In this document: piece after piece, positions 30,304-39,401 of the stretch | Numbering within the stretch: the stretch's first letter is position 1 | Layout: each line of letters begins with the position of its first letter | Source: Alphaproteobacteria bacterium | GTDB taxonomy: Bacteria; Myxococcota_A; UBA796; CAJQPC01 | Length of the DNA stretch: 64,000 nucleotides | Direction: 5' to 3' | Assembly (NCBI GenBank): GCA_020632795.1 | Contig: JACKEV010000010.1 | Coordinates: forward strand, 620,001 to 684,000 | Made by a program: the position numbers and the translations under genes | The notes under the pieces: generated by a model | What the model saw: the letters and a program-made list of their open reading frames with translations, nothing else | Databases searched by the model: none | What the model was told of the DNA's origin: nothing

Positions 30304-32361
30304 TCAGAGGAGGAACACCCAGCTGACCTTGCCGAACACCTGCCAGGACACGGCCTCCTCCTGGAGCCCCGCGCTGCCCCCCAGCCACACCGCCTTGCCT
30401 GGGGCGCGCTGCCAGGCCAGCAGGAGCTGGGCGCTGTCCTGGGCCCGGAACGCGCTGTGGTCCACCAGCAGCCGCGCCCACAGCGCCCGGGTGGCGTAGA
30501 CCTCCAGCCGCCCCCGCGCGATCCAGCCGGCGTGGTGGGGATCCTCGGCGGGTCCGAGGCGATCCCGGGTGGCCGAGCCGCCCACCAGCACCCGCCGCCC
30601 CGGCCGCAGGGTCAGCTCCCCGGCGGTGCGCGTCCACGGCGCCACGGTCTGCTCCGCGTAGAACGCCGCGGTGCCGCCGGAGAGGGAGATCGAGCCGGAC
30701 AGCCAGCGCGTCGGGTCTCCCCACGCGCTGAAGTGGGCCTGCTGCACCGACAGCGGCACGCCCTCCACCCGCTCGGTCCGGGTCTCCAGCCACAGGCTGG
30801 TGGCGGTGCTGTTGGCGAACAGGGCCTCTCCCCCGATCCAGGCGCCCTGATCCAGCAGCTCGCCGCGCGGGGTCACCACGAGCTGGAGGTCCACCGGGGT
30901 GAGGGTGGCCTGGGACAGCCAGCGCGCCCGGGGGTAGGCGGTGAGGCGCTCGGACACGCTGGCCGTGACCACGTCCGAGCGGGTGACGAAGCCGTTCTCG
31001 GCGCGGAAGCCCGCAGGCCGCGCCGCCGCGGACAGGTCGCCGGAGACGTTGCGGCTGGCGTGGCTGAGGTTGACGGCCGCCGCCGGGGCGCTCAGGCGCT
31101 CGCCGTCGGCGAGGGTGGTGGTCGACCCGAGCACCGCGCCGCTGGCCACCAGGGTGTCGCTCAGCCGCACCCGCCCGTCCACCCCGCCCACCCGGTTGGA
31201 GAGCGCCGCCCCGGGCAGGGTCTTGTCGCTGTAGACGAGCCCGGCGTAGCCGTCCTTCGTCAGGTCCCGCCGGGCCCGCACCAGGGTGTCGAAGGCCAGC
31301 GCGCCCTCCACGTCCTCGGCGGTCCAGGACGGGCCGTCGGAGACGCTGGCCTGGGGGCGCGCGTCCATCACATGCAGCGCGGCGAAGGTCCACGGCCCCA
31401 CCTCGGCGGTCGCGCGGGCCCCGTAGCGGGGGTCCACCATCGAGCGGGTGTAGACCAGATCGCCGTAGGCCCCCTCGAACCACTCCTGGCCCTCGGTGAA
31501 GAAGGGCCGCCGCTCGCCGTAGGACAGGGGGAAGCGCTGGTTGACGTCGAGCTGGGCCGCGTCGCCCTCCACCTGGGAGAAGTCCGGGTTCACGGTCACC
31601 AGGGTGGCCAGCCGGGGCCCGGGGTCGTAGCGCGCGGTGAGCCCGGGGGAGAAGCCCGCCGCCCCGAAGCGGTCGGGGGAGCCCTGGTCGGAGCGCGCCC
31701 AGGACAGCTCCGGGATGAGCATGACCCCGGCGCTGCGCGGCAGCGCGCCGGGCCCGCCCACGAGGTACTCCTGCACGAGGATGCCGGAGACATCGGGATC
31801 ACGGCGGGGCCACCCGCTGCGTTGGGCCTCGCGGGCGACCATGCGCAGCAGGCTCAGGCCCATCGGGTCGACCTCGGCCGGGTGCCGCACCGAGCGCCAC
31901 GGGATGGCCATCTCGACCTCGTAGCCGGTCTCGGTGAGCCGCCCGGCGGAGGACCACTGGCCGTCCCAGGCGTCCCGGTCGGGGCCGCCGGCCATGCGGG
32001 TGGCGTCGGCCTGGACGCCGAGGGGGTTGCACAGGAGCAGGTACGCCTTCTGCCCCTGGCCCGCCGGGTCCAGGTAGATGCCCACCCAGTCGTCGCCCCA
32101 GATGTTGTCCCGGCGCACCATGCGTGCCCGCACCCGCTCGGGCTCGGGGTCGACGACGGTCCAGTGGACGTAGAGGGCCTTCTCGTCGCTCAAGACGCGG
32201 ACCAGGGCCTGCCCGGTGGGGGCCTGGTCGGGCGCGGGGTAGTAGGTGACGAAGGCGTCGATCACCGGCGCAGACGCCCACGCGGCCTCGTCCGCGTGGC
32301 TGTCCACCACGATCGCCGCAGCCTCCAGGTGCGGGACGTCCAGGTCGATCGGCACGGGCAT
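30304..32361 (-). CDS. CBM9-like plus DUF5916 protein (predicted outer-membrane beta-barrel)
   Basis: A 685-residue protein. Residues ~10-175 are a carbohydrate-binding family 9-like beta-sandwich (ADEAAWASAPVIDAFVTYYP, ALYVHWTVVD, IWGDDWVGIYLDP). Residues ~200-685 match the DUF5916 family by the hallmark NPDFSQVEGDAAQLDVNQRF and PLSYGERRPFFTEGQEWF; the C-terminal half has alternating strands and ends with aromatic residues (VFGKVSWVFLL), as in outer-membrane barrels. The N-terminus (MPVPIDLDVPHL) has no signal peptide, which is odd for this family. It has a GGGGAG box before the ATG at 32361. Confidence 0.8.
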   Translation of the reverse strand: MPVPIDLDVPHLEAAAIVVDSHADEAAWASAPVIDAFVTYYPAPDQAPTGQALVRVLSDEKALYVHWTVVDPEPERVRARMVRRDNIWGDDWVGIYLDPAGQGQKAYLLLCNPLGVQADATRMAGGPDRDAWDGQWSSAGRLTETGYEVEMAIPWRSVRHPAEVDPMGLSLLRMVAREAQRSGWPRRDPDVSGILVQEYLVGGPGALPRSAGVMLIPELSWARSDQGSPDRFGAAGFSPGLTARYDPGPRLATLVTVNPDFSQVEGDAAQLDVNQRFPLSYGERRPFFTEGQEWFEGAYGDLVYTRSMVDPRYGARATAEVGPWTFAALHVMDARPQASVSDGPSWTAEDVEGALAFDTLVRARRDLTKDGYAGLVYSDKTLPGAALSNRVGGVDGRVRLSDTLVASGAVLGSTTTLADGERLSAPAAAVNLSHASRNVSGDLSAAARPAGFRAENGFVTRSDVVTASVSERLTAYPRARWLSQATLTPVDLQLVVTPRGELLDQGAWIGGEALFANSTATSLWLETRTERVEGVPLSVQQAHFSAWGDPTRWLSGSISLSGGTAAFYAEQTVAPWTRTAGELTLRPGRRVLVGGSATRDRLGPAEDPHHAGWIARGRLEVYATRALWARLLVDHSAFRAQDSAQLLLAWQRAPGKAVWLGGSAGLQEEAVSWQVFGKVSWVFLL

Positions 32362-32423
32362 GGGCTCCCCTAACCGCGCCTCCGGCGACCGCGGACCCTC
32401 GCGACGGGATCGTCACGGCGGGG

Positions 32424-32435
32424 TAGACTCCCGGT
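32424..32435 (+). promoter_or_regulatory. -10 box six bases from the start codon
   Basis: TAGACT (32424-32429) is followed by six bases and ATG at 32436, without a Shine-Dalgarno sequence. A leaderless transcript is likely. The -35 region is not clear. Confidence 0.4.
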
Positions 32436-33113
32436 ATGTCCCTCCTGATCCTGTTTCTGTCCGTCGCCTGGGCGGACCCGCCGCCGCCCGTGCCGCCGAA
32501 GCCCGGCTCCACGGTGGTCTCCACCTCGACCTGCCCCGACGCGGAGGGCCTGCGGCTGGGGATCCGCGCCGCAGCCTCGGCCCCGCACCTGACCGCCGTG
32601 AACACCGGGCCCCGGCCCCTCCTCATCGACTGGTCCCGCAGCGGCTGGCTGGACGCCGAGGGCCACCCGGGGGCCCTGACCCCGACCCGCTACGCCACCG
32701 ACCCCGAGGCGCCGACCTTCTCGATCATGGGGCCGGGCTTCAGCTTCGAGGACACCCTGGTGGTGAAGCCCGCAGAGGGCGCGGGGCCCGCCGCCGAGCT
32801 GGTCATCGCCACCCGGGCCGAGGGACAGGAGGACTGGTGCCTGCACCGCTTCGGGGTGGCCGCCAGCAGCGGCCCGACCCCGGCGAGCTGGACTGCGCGG
32901 TCGGACTGCGTGTGCAAGTGCGGGCTGGTGGCCAGCGGCGCCGTGGCGGGCCTGGACGCCCTGCCCGATCCCGGCCACCCCAACGCGCCGCGAGACGGCC
33001 GCACCGGCACCGGGCTCACCCCCACCGACCGGAACGCCACCAGCGCCGCCCGACACCTCGACCTCACCCGCTGCCCGTGTCACCCCGGCCGCTTCGTCCC
33101 CAGCGCGCCTTGA
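32436..33113 (+). CDS. Exported hypothetical protein with late Cys-rich segment
   Basis: A 225-residue protein with a signal peptide (LLILFLSVAWA, cleavage near residue 13). The body is a single beta-rich domain with cysteines near 33 and 134, a CVCKCG cluster near 160 and a late RCPCHPG. The spacing could bind metal or form disulfides. I do not recognise the family. Its stop overlaps the start of the DNA methyltransferase gene (TTGA), suggesting coupling, although a functional link is not obvious. Confidence 0.55.
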   Translation: MSLLILFLSVAWADPPPPVPPKPGSTVVSTSTCPDAEGLRLGIRAAASAPHLTAVNTGPRPLLIDWSRSGWLDAEGHPGALTPTRYATDPEAPTFSIMGPGFSFEDTLVVKPAEGAGPAAELVIATRAEGQEDWCLHRFGVAASSGPTPASWTARSDCVCKCGLVASGAVAGLDALPDPGHPNAPRDGRTGTGLTPTDRNATSAARHLDLTRCPCHPGRFVPSAP

Positions 33114-34231
33114 ACGCCACGCAGACGGAGGCCGAGACCTGCACCACCCGGCACCGGGCCCTGCTGGGGGACGCCCGGGACGCCGCCCTGCCCGACGGCT
33201 CCGTCGACCTCGTGGTGACCTCGCCGCCGTACCCCATGGTGGAGATGTGGGACGGGCCCTTCCGCGGCATGAGCCCGGCGGTCGCTCGCGCCCTGGACGC
33301 CGAGGACGGCCCGGCCGCCTTCGAGGCCATGCATCAGGAGCTGGACCGGGTGTGGCAGCGCTGTGCGGCGGCCCTGCGGCCGGGGGGCTTCCTGTGCGTG
33401 AACATCGGCGACGCCGTGCGCACCATCGGCGGCCAGTTCGCCCTGTACCCCAACCACGCCCGGATCCACAGCGGCGCCCGCGCTGCGGGCCTGACCGCCC
33501 TGCCCGACGTGCTCTGGCGCAAGCCCACCAACGCCCCGAACAAGTTCATGGGCTCGGGCATGCTGCCCGCCGGGGCGTATGTCACCTACGAGCACGAGTA
33601 CATCCTCATCTTCCGAAAGGGCGACAAGCGCGCCTTCAGCGGCAAGGCGCGCGCGCTCCGTCAGCGCAGCGCCTACTTCTGGGAGGAGCGCAACCGCTGG
33701 TTCTCGGACCTGTGGGAGGGCCTGCCGGGCACCCCACAGCGGCTGCCCCACGCCGCGGCGCGGGCCCGCAGCGCGGCCTTCCCCTTCGCGCTGCCGTATC
33801 GGCTGATCTGCATGTACTCGGCGCAGGGGGACACGGTCTGGGACCCCTTCCTGGGCACGGGGACCACCACCCTCGCCGCCGCCGCCGCGGGGCGACACAG
33901 CGTCGGCACCGAGCACAGCGCGGCGATGCTGGAGGTGGTGGGCGCGACCCTGAGCAGGCTCCCCCAGGTGGGCCTCTACTCCGTGCGGCGTCGGCTGGCC
34001 GAGCACCGGCGCTTCGTGGCGGAGCGGCTGGCCCTGGGCAAGCCGGTGAAGCACCACAACCCGCTCTACCGATTTCCCGTGGTCACCCGCCAGGAGACCC
34101 GCCTGCTGCTGCCCTGGCCGGTGGAGCTGACCGAGGCGGACGGCGGCTGGGCGGTCACCCACCTGCTGGACCCGCGGGATCCGGGGGGTGGGGACCCCGA
34201 CGAGCGGCAGCTCAGCCTGCTCGACCCGTGA
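33110..34231 (+). CDS. Orphan DNA methyltransferase (beta-class, N4-cytosine/N6-adenine type)
   Basis: A 373-residue amino-methyltransferase. Motif IV TSPPYPM is near residue 38 and precedes motif I DPFLGTGTTTLAA near 246, the circularly permuted order of beta-class enzymes such as MboII- and DpnA-like proteins. The TSPPY form fits N4-cytosine or N6-adenine transfer. No restriction endonuclease or specificity gene is near, so it looks like an orphan methylase with an epigenetic or phage-defence role. The TTG at 33110 overlaps the previous stop. It ends four bases before the convergent monooxygenase stop. Confidence 0.85.
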   Translation: MNATQTEAETCTTRHRALLGDARDAALPDGSVDLVVTSPPYPMVEMWDGPFRGMSPAVARALDAEDGPAAFEAMHQELDRVWQRCAAALRPGGFLCVNIGDAVRTIGGQFALYPNHARIHSGARAAGLTALPDVLWRKPTNAPNKFMGSGMLPAGAYVTYEHEYILIFRKGDKRAFSGKARALRQRSAYFWEERNRWFSDLWEGLPGTPQRLPHAAARARSAAFPFALPYRLICMYSAQGDTVWDPFLGTGTTTLAAAAAGRHSVGTEHSAAMLEVVGATLSRLPQVGLYSVRRRLAEHRRFVAERLALGKPVKHHNPLYRFPVVTRQETRLLLPWPVELTEADGGWAVTHLLDPRDPGGGDPDERQLSLLDP

Positions 34232-34234
34232 GGG

Positions 34235-35425
34235 TCAGACCCGCAGGGCCACCTCCGCGAGCCCGCTCCGCATCCGGGCCCGGCGCCGGTTCATCCGGGT
34301 GATGTCCAGCCCGGGGATCTTCAACAGCAGCGGGACCAGCTTGATCAGGAAGGGGCTGGGGTTCAGCAGGCGCTGCCCCTCTCGGGTCTGGAGCGCCTGG
34401 ATCTCCCGGATCTCGGTCAGCCGCTCGGCGGCGATGGCCGCGCAGGCCGCGTCGAGGTCCCCCTCGCCGGCCAGGGCCGGGCAGAGGTGGTTGGCGGCGA
34501 CGATCGCGTCCCGCAGCGCCATGTTGATGCCCTGGCCTCCCACCGGCGACATGGGGTGGGCGGCGTCGCCGAGGAGCAGCAGGCCCGGCGCGCTCCAGGT
34601 CTCCAGCCGCTCGCAGATGACCTTGAGCATGGCGGGCCCGACGACGCTGTCCCGCGCGGCCCGCAGCGCCTCGCCGAGGGGGCTGTCGAGCCGATCGAGG
34701 ATCCAGTCCAGGCGCTGGGCGGCGGGCAGGCTCCGCACCTCGCCCTTGGCGAGCACCACGCCGATCTGCTCCAGGCCGTCGGGGGAGGGGTAGCAGAGCA
34801 CGGCGTGCGCGCCGGCCATCTGCCACCACACGCTGCGCGCGTCGGGCAGGAAGCCCTTGAGGTCCGCCTTGAGCCAGAGGACATCGAAGACCTGGGACAG
34901 GGAGACCCCCGCGAGCCCGGACTCGCGGCGCGTCCGCGACCCCCGGCCGTCCGCGCCCACCACCAGGCGGGCCCGAAGCACCCGCGCGCCGTCGGCGTCC
35001 CGGACCCGGGCGCCGACCACCCGCCCGCCCTCGCGCTCCAGCCCCATGAAGGTGCAGCCGCGCAGCAGCGTGAAGCCGTCGTAGCGTGCAGACTCGGTGG
35101 CGAACATCTCCAGCATGCCGGGCTGGGAGACCATGCGCGTGGTGGCGCCGCCCCCGGGGATGGGGATCTCGACGACCCGCCGGCCGTCGAAGAAGCACAT
35201 GCGGGCCACCGTCCGCTGGGGCACCGCCGCGAAGGGCTCGGCCAGCCCCATCTGCTCGATGCAGGTCAGGCCGCTGGGCTGGAGCCCCTCACCCCGGAAC
35301 TCCCGGGCGAAGTCCAGGTGTCGCTCCACGACGGTGACCGTGAAGCCTCGCGAGGCCAGCAGGTAGCCCAGGGCGCCGCCCGCGGGCCCCGCGCCGATGA
35401 TCAGGACGTCAGAACGATCCGCCAT
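34235..35425 (-). CDS. FAD-dependent monooxygenase of the UbiH/PHBH fold
   Basis: A 396-residue flavoprotein. FAD binding: IIGAGPAGGALGYLLASRG (residues ~9-27), the GADGRGSRTR motif near 158, and GDAAHPMSPVGGQGINMALR near 285, the classic flavin-ribose contact. These are the three fingerprints of aromatic-ring hydroxylases and geranylgeranyl reductase-like proteins. The substrate is unknown. It stands alone under the control of an AT-rich upstream region (35461-35510), which is striking in this genome. It has a GAGGAGG box before its ATG. Confidence 0.88.
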   Translation of the reverse strand: MADRSDVLIIGAGPAGGALGYLLASRGFTVTVVERHLDFAREFRGEGLQPSGLTCIEQMGLAEPFAAVPQRTVARMCFFDGRRVVEIPIPGGGATTRMVSQPGMLEMFATESARYDGFTLLRGCTFMGLEREGGRVVGARVRDADGARVLRARLVVGADGRGSRTRRESGLAGVSLSQVFDVLWLKADLKGFLPDARSVWWQMAGAHAVLCYPSPDGLEQIGVVLAKGEVRSLPAAQRLDWILDRLDSPLGEALRAARDSVVGPAMLKVICERLETWSAPGLLLLGDAAHPMSPVGGQGINMALRDAIVAANHLCPALAGEGDLDAACAAIAAERLTEIREIQALQTREGQRLLNPSPFLIKLVPLLLKIPGLDITRMNRRRARMRSGLAEVALRV

Positions 35426-35460
35426 GGGTCCTCCTCACGGATGAGCCGATGAAGTCTTGG

Positions 35461-35510
35461 GGGTGATTTTGAAATTAAAACTATTTATAAAATTTTCAAT
35501 ATCCACACGG
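35461..35510. promoter_or_regulatory. AT-rich island with TTGAAA dyad upstream of the monooxygenase gene
   Basis: A ~45-bp stretch that is almost all A/T, while flanking DNA is over two thirds GC. Its ends form a TTGAAA-N19-TTTCAA dyad (35469-35499). On the minus strand TTGAAA with a 16-17-bp spacer and TAATTT could be a promoter for the gene at 35425. It may also be an operator, a nucleoid-protein site or the end of an acquired segment. Confidence 0.5.
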
Positions 35511-35528
35511 ACCGATGTAGGTCAGTTG

Positions 35529-37490
35529 TCATTGGAGGGAGGCGCCGCGCCAGCGCCCCAGGGCGCAGAGCGCCAGGCCCGCGAGCCCCGCCAGGCCCAG
35601 CCAGCGGCCGACCCGCCAGCCCCAGGGCTGGTAGCGCAGGCGCAGCGCCCGCTGTCCGGGCCCCACGACCACCCCCTGGAAGGCCCCCGCCACCCGCAGC
35701 ACCGGGACCGGCGCGCCGTCGACGGTGGCGGTCCAGCCCGGCGCCCAGCGGTCGGTGCTGACGAAGAGGCGGGGCCCGTCCACCGCGGGCAGCTCCACCG
35801 CGCGGGTGGTGGGGGTCTCGACGACCGTGACCCGGGTGACGCGACCGCTGCCCTGCATCGACGCGGCCAGCCCCTCCACCGGGGGGACGGCCCGGTTGCA
35901 GCGCCCCACGCGCACGCAGTCCAGGGCCTCCTGCGGGCCGGGGGCGAGCCACGCGCCCTCGCAGAGCCAGGCCCGGGGGGCGTCGATGTCCAGGGCGCCC
36001 GCGAAGAGGGGGGCCTCGCCGAGGTCGATGGGGTCGAGGTCAGCGACGGGGGCGTCGCTGAGCACGGCGCGCACGCCCGCGAAGCGGAGCAGGCGGCGGT
36101 TCTCGCGGGTCAGCGCCTGGATCGGAAACCAGGGGCGCACCAGCCGTCGGTCGAGGGCGCCCATCAGGCGCTCGGTGTCCACGGAGACCGGCAGGTCGTA
36201 GCCCCGCAGGTCCCGCAGGCCGGCCAGGGCGCCGGTGTTGGGCTGGAGCGCCCAGCCCAGGCCCACCACGCGGCCCTCCCCCACCTGCTCGGCGAGGACG
36301 CCCGTCCACGCGGCGGGGGCGGGGTCGTGGGCCTCTGCGGGCAGGGTGGCCTGCTCGTCCCACCGGGCCCAGGCCCCCGTCAGCAGGACCGCCGCGCACA
36401 GCACCGGGCCGAAGCGCCCGACCCGCTCGGACCCGAAGCCCGCCGCCAACGCCAGCAGCCAGGCCGCCTCGGCGCCCAGCCGGGCGTTGTTCACCGGGGT
36501 GGGGAGCCCGGAGACCGCCACCGCCAGCGCCGCGCCCCAGGCCAGCCACAGCCAGCGCCCACGCCGGGCGCCGACCCCGGCCAGCGCGAGCGCCGCAAGC
36601 CCCGGGTGCAGCACGCCGTCCGCCCACACGCCGGGGCCTGTGTAGCCCTCAGCCGCAGGGTGCCCCCACCAGACGGGCCAGAGCAGATCGGCGAGCTGGG
36701 CCGGGGCGATCCGGTTGCCCCCGTGGGCCCCCAGGGTCGCGGAGCCCTGGATCTGCTCCAGCAGGGGCAGCACCACGGGCATGGCCATCAGCGCGCCCAG
36801 GCCCAGACCCAGGCCGACGGCCGGTCGGCGCGCCCGCGCCGCCGCCCACAGCGCCGCCAGCCCCAGCCCGTGGGCGGCGGTCTCCGGGTGGCCCCCCGCC
36901 AGCAGCCCGGCGGTGGCCACCGCCAGCAGCACCGCTCCCTGGCCGACCCGCGCCCGCTCCACCCCCAGCAGCACCCAGGGCAGCCAGGCGAAGGTCGCCG
37001 CGTGGGGGTGCAGCAGCCAGACGTGGAGGTAGGGGGTGCCCAGCGCCGCGCAGCCCGCGACCGCAGCCCCCCAGCGCCCCAGCCCCAGCGCCCGCCCCAG
37101 CAGGGCCGTGCCCAGCCCGACCGCCACCAGGATGCCCAGCACGCCGAGGTTCTGGGCGAGGTCCTCCGGCAGGAGGGCGTGCAGCCAGGTGACCGGGCTG
37201 CCCACCATCGACTGGCCGTCCCCCAGCAGCGGGCTGCCGCCGTAGAGGTCGGGGTTCCACAGCGGGACCTCCCCCTGCTGCAGCGCCTCGACCACCCGCA
37301 GGCGCAGGGCGGTGAGCTGCACCGCCGGGTCGGACAGCGCCGGGTGGCGGACCGCCCCGCCCGCCGCGTCCTGGAAGGCGTGGTGGACGCTCAAGTGATC
37401 GTCCGCCGAGATCACCCGCCCCGCGAGCACCCCGGGGAAGAAGACCAGGGGTCCGAGGAGGACCATCAGCAGGGGGAGGGCGCGCCGCAT
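35529..37490 (-). CDS. YfhO-like multi-pass membrane protein
   Basis: A 653-residue protein with about 12 membrane segments in the first 470 residues and a C-terminal beta-rich part (~530-625). The DDHLSVHHAFQD stretch near residue 30, EVPLWNPDLYGGSPLLGDGQS and the large helical region followed by a small soluble domain fit the YfhO-type family, whose members carry sugar or lipid-linked modifications on the envelope. Two late membrane helices are visible. The substrate is unknown. It starts at ATG 37490 with GGGGAGG directly upstream, unusually close to the codon. Confidence 0.72.
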   Translation of the reverse strand: MRRALPLLMVLLGPLVFFPGVLAGRVISADDHLSVHHAFQDAAGGAVRHPALSDPAVQLTALRLRVVEALQQGEVPLWNPDLYGGSPLLGDGQSMVGSPVTWLHALLPEDLAQNLGVLGILVAVGLGTALLGRALGLGRWGAAVAGCAALGTPYLHVWLLHPHAATFAWLPWVLLGVERARVGQGAVLLAVATAGLLAGGHPETAAHGLGLAALWAAARARRPAVGLGLGLGALMAMPVVLPLLEQIQGSATLGAHGGNRIAPAQLADLLWPVWWGHPAAEGYTGPGVWADGVLHPGLAALALAGVGARRGRWLWLAWGAALAVAVSGLPTPVNNARLGAEAAWLLALAAGFGSERVGRFGPVLCAAVLLTGAWARWDEQATLPAEAHDPAPAAWTGVLAEQVGEGRVVGLGWALQPNTGALAGLRDLRGYDLPVSVDTERLMGALDRRLVRPWFPIQALTRENRRLLRFAGVRAVLSDAPVADLDPIDLGEAPLFAGALDIDAPRAWLCEGAWLAPGPQEALDCVRVGRCNRAVPPVEGLAASMQGSGRVTRVTVVETPTTRAVELPAVDGPRLFVSTDRWAPGWTATVDGAPVPVLRVAGAFQGVVVGPGQRALRLRYQPWGWRVGRWLGLAGLAGLALCALGRWRGASLQ

Positions 37491-37559
37491 GTCCTCCCCT
37501 ACCCCGGCGCGGTGGGTTGGACCGTCATGACCGGGGGCCATCCACGCATCTCGGGCGGC

Positions 37560-39281
37560 TCAGCTCTCGTCCTTGCGCCTCCCCAGCCGGATCTCGTGGG
37601 TGAGCAGCGAGCCGATGGACTTGAGCGAGACGTCCTGCTGGAGCTTCTCCATCAGGCTCATCCGCGCGAGCTGCTCCCGGGTCACCATCGTTCGCTCGGC
37701 CTGGCTCGCGCCGCTGCGCACCCAGGGGATGCGGATCGGGCCGGTCATCGCGGCCTTCACCGCGTCCCAGTTGCCGGAGTAGTCGTCCTGGCGGAGCATC
37801 TCGGGGAAGAGCGGGTGCACCGACAGCGGCCGCAGCGCGCCGTAGAGCACCCGACGCTGGGCGGGATCGAGCACGCGCAGGTAGGTGTGGATGTTGCGGA
37901 AGATCCGCCTCTGTGAGCCGCTCAGCTCGGGCCCGCTGTGGCTCTCCAGCACCGCCTGCACCAGCAGCGCGACCTGATCGGCGGCGACGCGCAGCGCGTC
38001 GCTGTCCGGGGGGGCCTCCATCAGCTCGGGCTGGAGCACGCCCCACAGCGCCAGGCACATCGCCTCGCCCCGCAGGCCCTCCAGATCAGGCAGCGCGTTC
38101 AGCAGCACCCCCGCCGTGGAGTCGGGCCGCAGGGCCTGGAGCTGGCGCAGCACCCGGGTCATGCGGATGGTGTGCAGGTCGCCGCTGGCGGTCGGTCCGG
38201 TGTGGACGTCGGGCAGGTCGGTCGAGACCAGCGGCACATAGACCGCCCCGTCCACGCCCCGGGCCTGCAGCTCCATGACGGCGTCATCGAGCTGCGCCTT
38301 GACCTCCAGGGCGTCCTGGGGCCGGGCGTGGATGGACTTCTCCAGCATGCGGCGGACCAGCCCCTCCAGCGCCGAGTCCTTCAAGGCGGGCACCGCCTGA
38401 CCGAGCAGGGGCGCGGCCTCGTTGACCTGGCGGGTGAGCACCTCGACCTCGTCCGCCCCGGTGAACGGCGGGCGCCCCACCAGCATGGTGTAGAACACCA
38501 GCCCCACCGCGTAGAGGTCGGTGTGCGGCCCGATCAGCTCGGGCTGGTTGATGATCTGCTCGGGGGCCATGTAGGCGGGGGTGCCCAGGACCACGTCCTG
38601 CCCCTCGCTGACCTCGGCGGCCTGGCTGCGCATGAAGGCGATCCCGAAGTCCAGCACCTTGGTGAAGTCCCGGCGCGTGGGGTCATCGAGGATCATGATG
38701 TTCTCGGGCTTGAGGTCCCGATGGAAGATGCCCATGCGGTGCGCGGCGGCGATCGCCTCGCAGATCTGCGCCCCGATGCGCCCGAGCTGCCCCACCGTGA
38801 TCGGCCCCCGCCGCCGCAGCATCTGCTTGAGGGTGGTGCCCTCCAGGTACTCCATCGCGATGTAGATGCCCACGCCGGGGTCGAAGCCGAAGTCGGTCAC
38901 GAAGACGACGTGCTCGTTGCGCAGCCGCGAGCAGGCCACCGCCTCGCGGCGGAAGCGCTCGATGGTGGCGGGATCCTCCGAGAAGCGCGGGTGGAGGATC
39001 TTCACCGCGAAGGGGGTCTTCAGGGCGGTGTGCTGCGCCCGGTAGACGTCGCCCATGCCCCCAACGCCGATGCGCTCCAGCAGGCGCAGGTTGCCCATCT
39101 GGTGGCCGATGCGCGGGTCGACCTCGGGGGGCTCGGTGGGCGGCTCGCTGTCCTCGTCCTCCTCGTCCTCGTCGTAGACGGGAGAGAGCATCGTCACCTT
39201 CAGCGACCCGCCCGACGCCGCGGTCACCAGCATGCGGTCGGTGGGCAGGTCATCGAGATCGTGGTGGGGTTCGGAGGCCAT
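37560..39281 (-). CDS. Eukaryote-type Ser/Thr protein kinase
   Basis: A 573-residue kinase. Catalytic domain ~65-340: GVGGMGDVYRAQH (Gly loop), AVKIL (lysine), HRDLKPENIM (catalytic loop, Asp), DFGIAFM (Mg-binding Asp), GTPAYMAPEQ (activation segment). All essential residues are present. The C-terminal ~220 residues are helical and of unknown function, with no transmembrane segment, so this kinase is cytoplasmic, unlike PASTA kinases. The N-terminal ~55 residues are acidic and disordered. The ATG at 39281 is the only start with kinase-like coding downstream. It stands divergent from the lipoprotein gene, 120 bp away. Confidence 0.9.
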   Translation of the reverse strand: MASEPHHDLDDLPTDRMLVTAASGGSLKVTMLSPVYDEDEEDEDSEPPTEPPEVDPRIGHQMGNLRLLERIGVGGMGDVYRAQHTALKTPFAVKILHPRFSEDPATIERFRREAVACSRLRNEHVVFVTDFGFDPGVGIYIAMEYLEGTTLKQMLRRRGPITVGQLGRIGAQICEAIAAAHRMGIFHRDLKPENIMILDDPTRRDFTKVLDFGIAFMRSQAAEVSEGQDVVLGTPAYMAPEQIINQPELIGPHTDLYAVGLVFYTMLVGRPPFTGADEVEVLTRQVNEAAPLLGQAVPALKDSALEGLVRRMLEKSIHARPQDALEVKAQLDDAVMELQARGVDGAVYVPLVSTDLPDVHTGPTASGDLHTIRMTRVLRQLQALRPDSTAGVLLNALPDLEGLRGEAMCLALWGVLQPELMEAPPDSDALRVAADQVALLVQAVLESHSGPELSGSQRRIFRNIHTYLRVLDPAQRRVLYGALRPLSVHPLFPEMLRQDDYSGNWDAVKAAMTGPIRIPWVRSGASQAERTMVTREQLARMSLMEKLQQDVSLKSIGSLLTHEIRLGRRKDES

Positions 39282-39368
39282 CCTGTGCTCCGGGTGGTTC
39301 AGGAAAGGACACCTTACCGCGACCGCGAGCCTTTCGTGGGCGCCCCCCCTCCGACAGGGTGTCACTCT

Positions 39369-39397
39369 ATAATCAACAACCCACCGGACAGGAGGTT
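39369..39397 (+). promoter_or_regulatory. TATAAT -10 box and AGGAGG ribosome binding site
   Basis: A perfect TATAAT at about 39369-39374 precedes an AGGAGG box at ~39390-39396 and the ATG at 39402. It is the best -10 element in the window; no -35 match is obvious. Confidence 0.5.
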
Positions 39398-39401
39398 CCC
39401 G

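Noticed and set aside
33110..34231. A full restriction-modification system
   Set aside because: The neighbours are an exported protein and an FAD monooxygenase; no endonuclease gene was seen.
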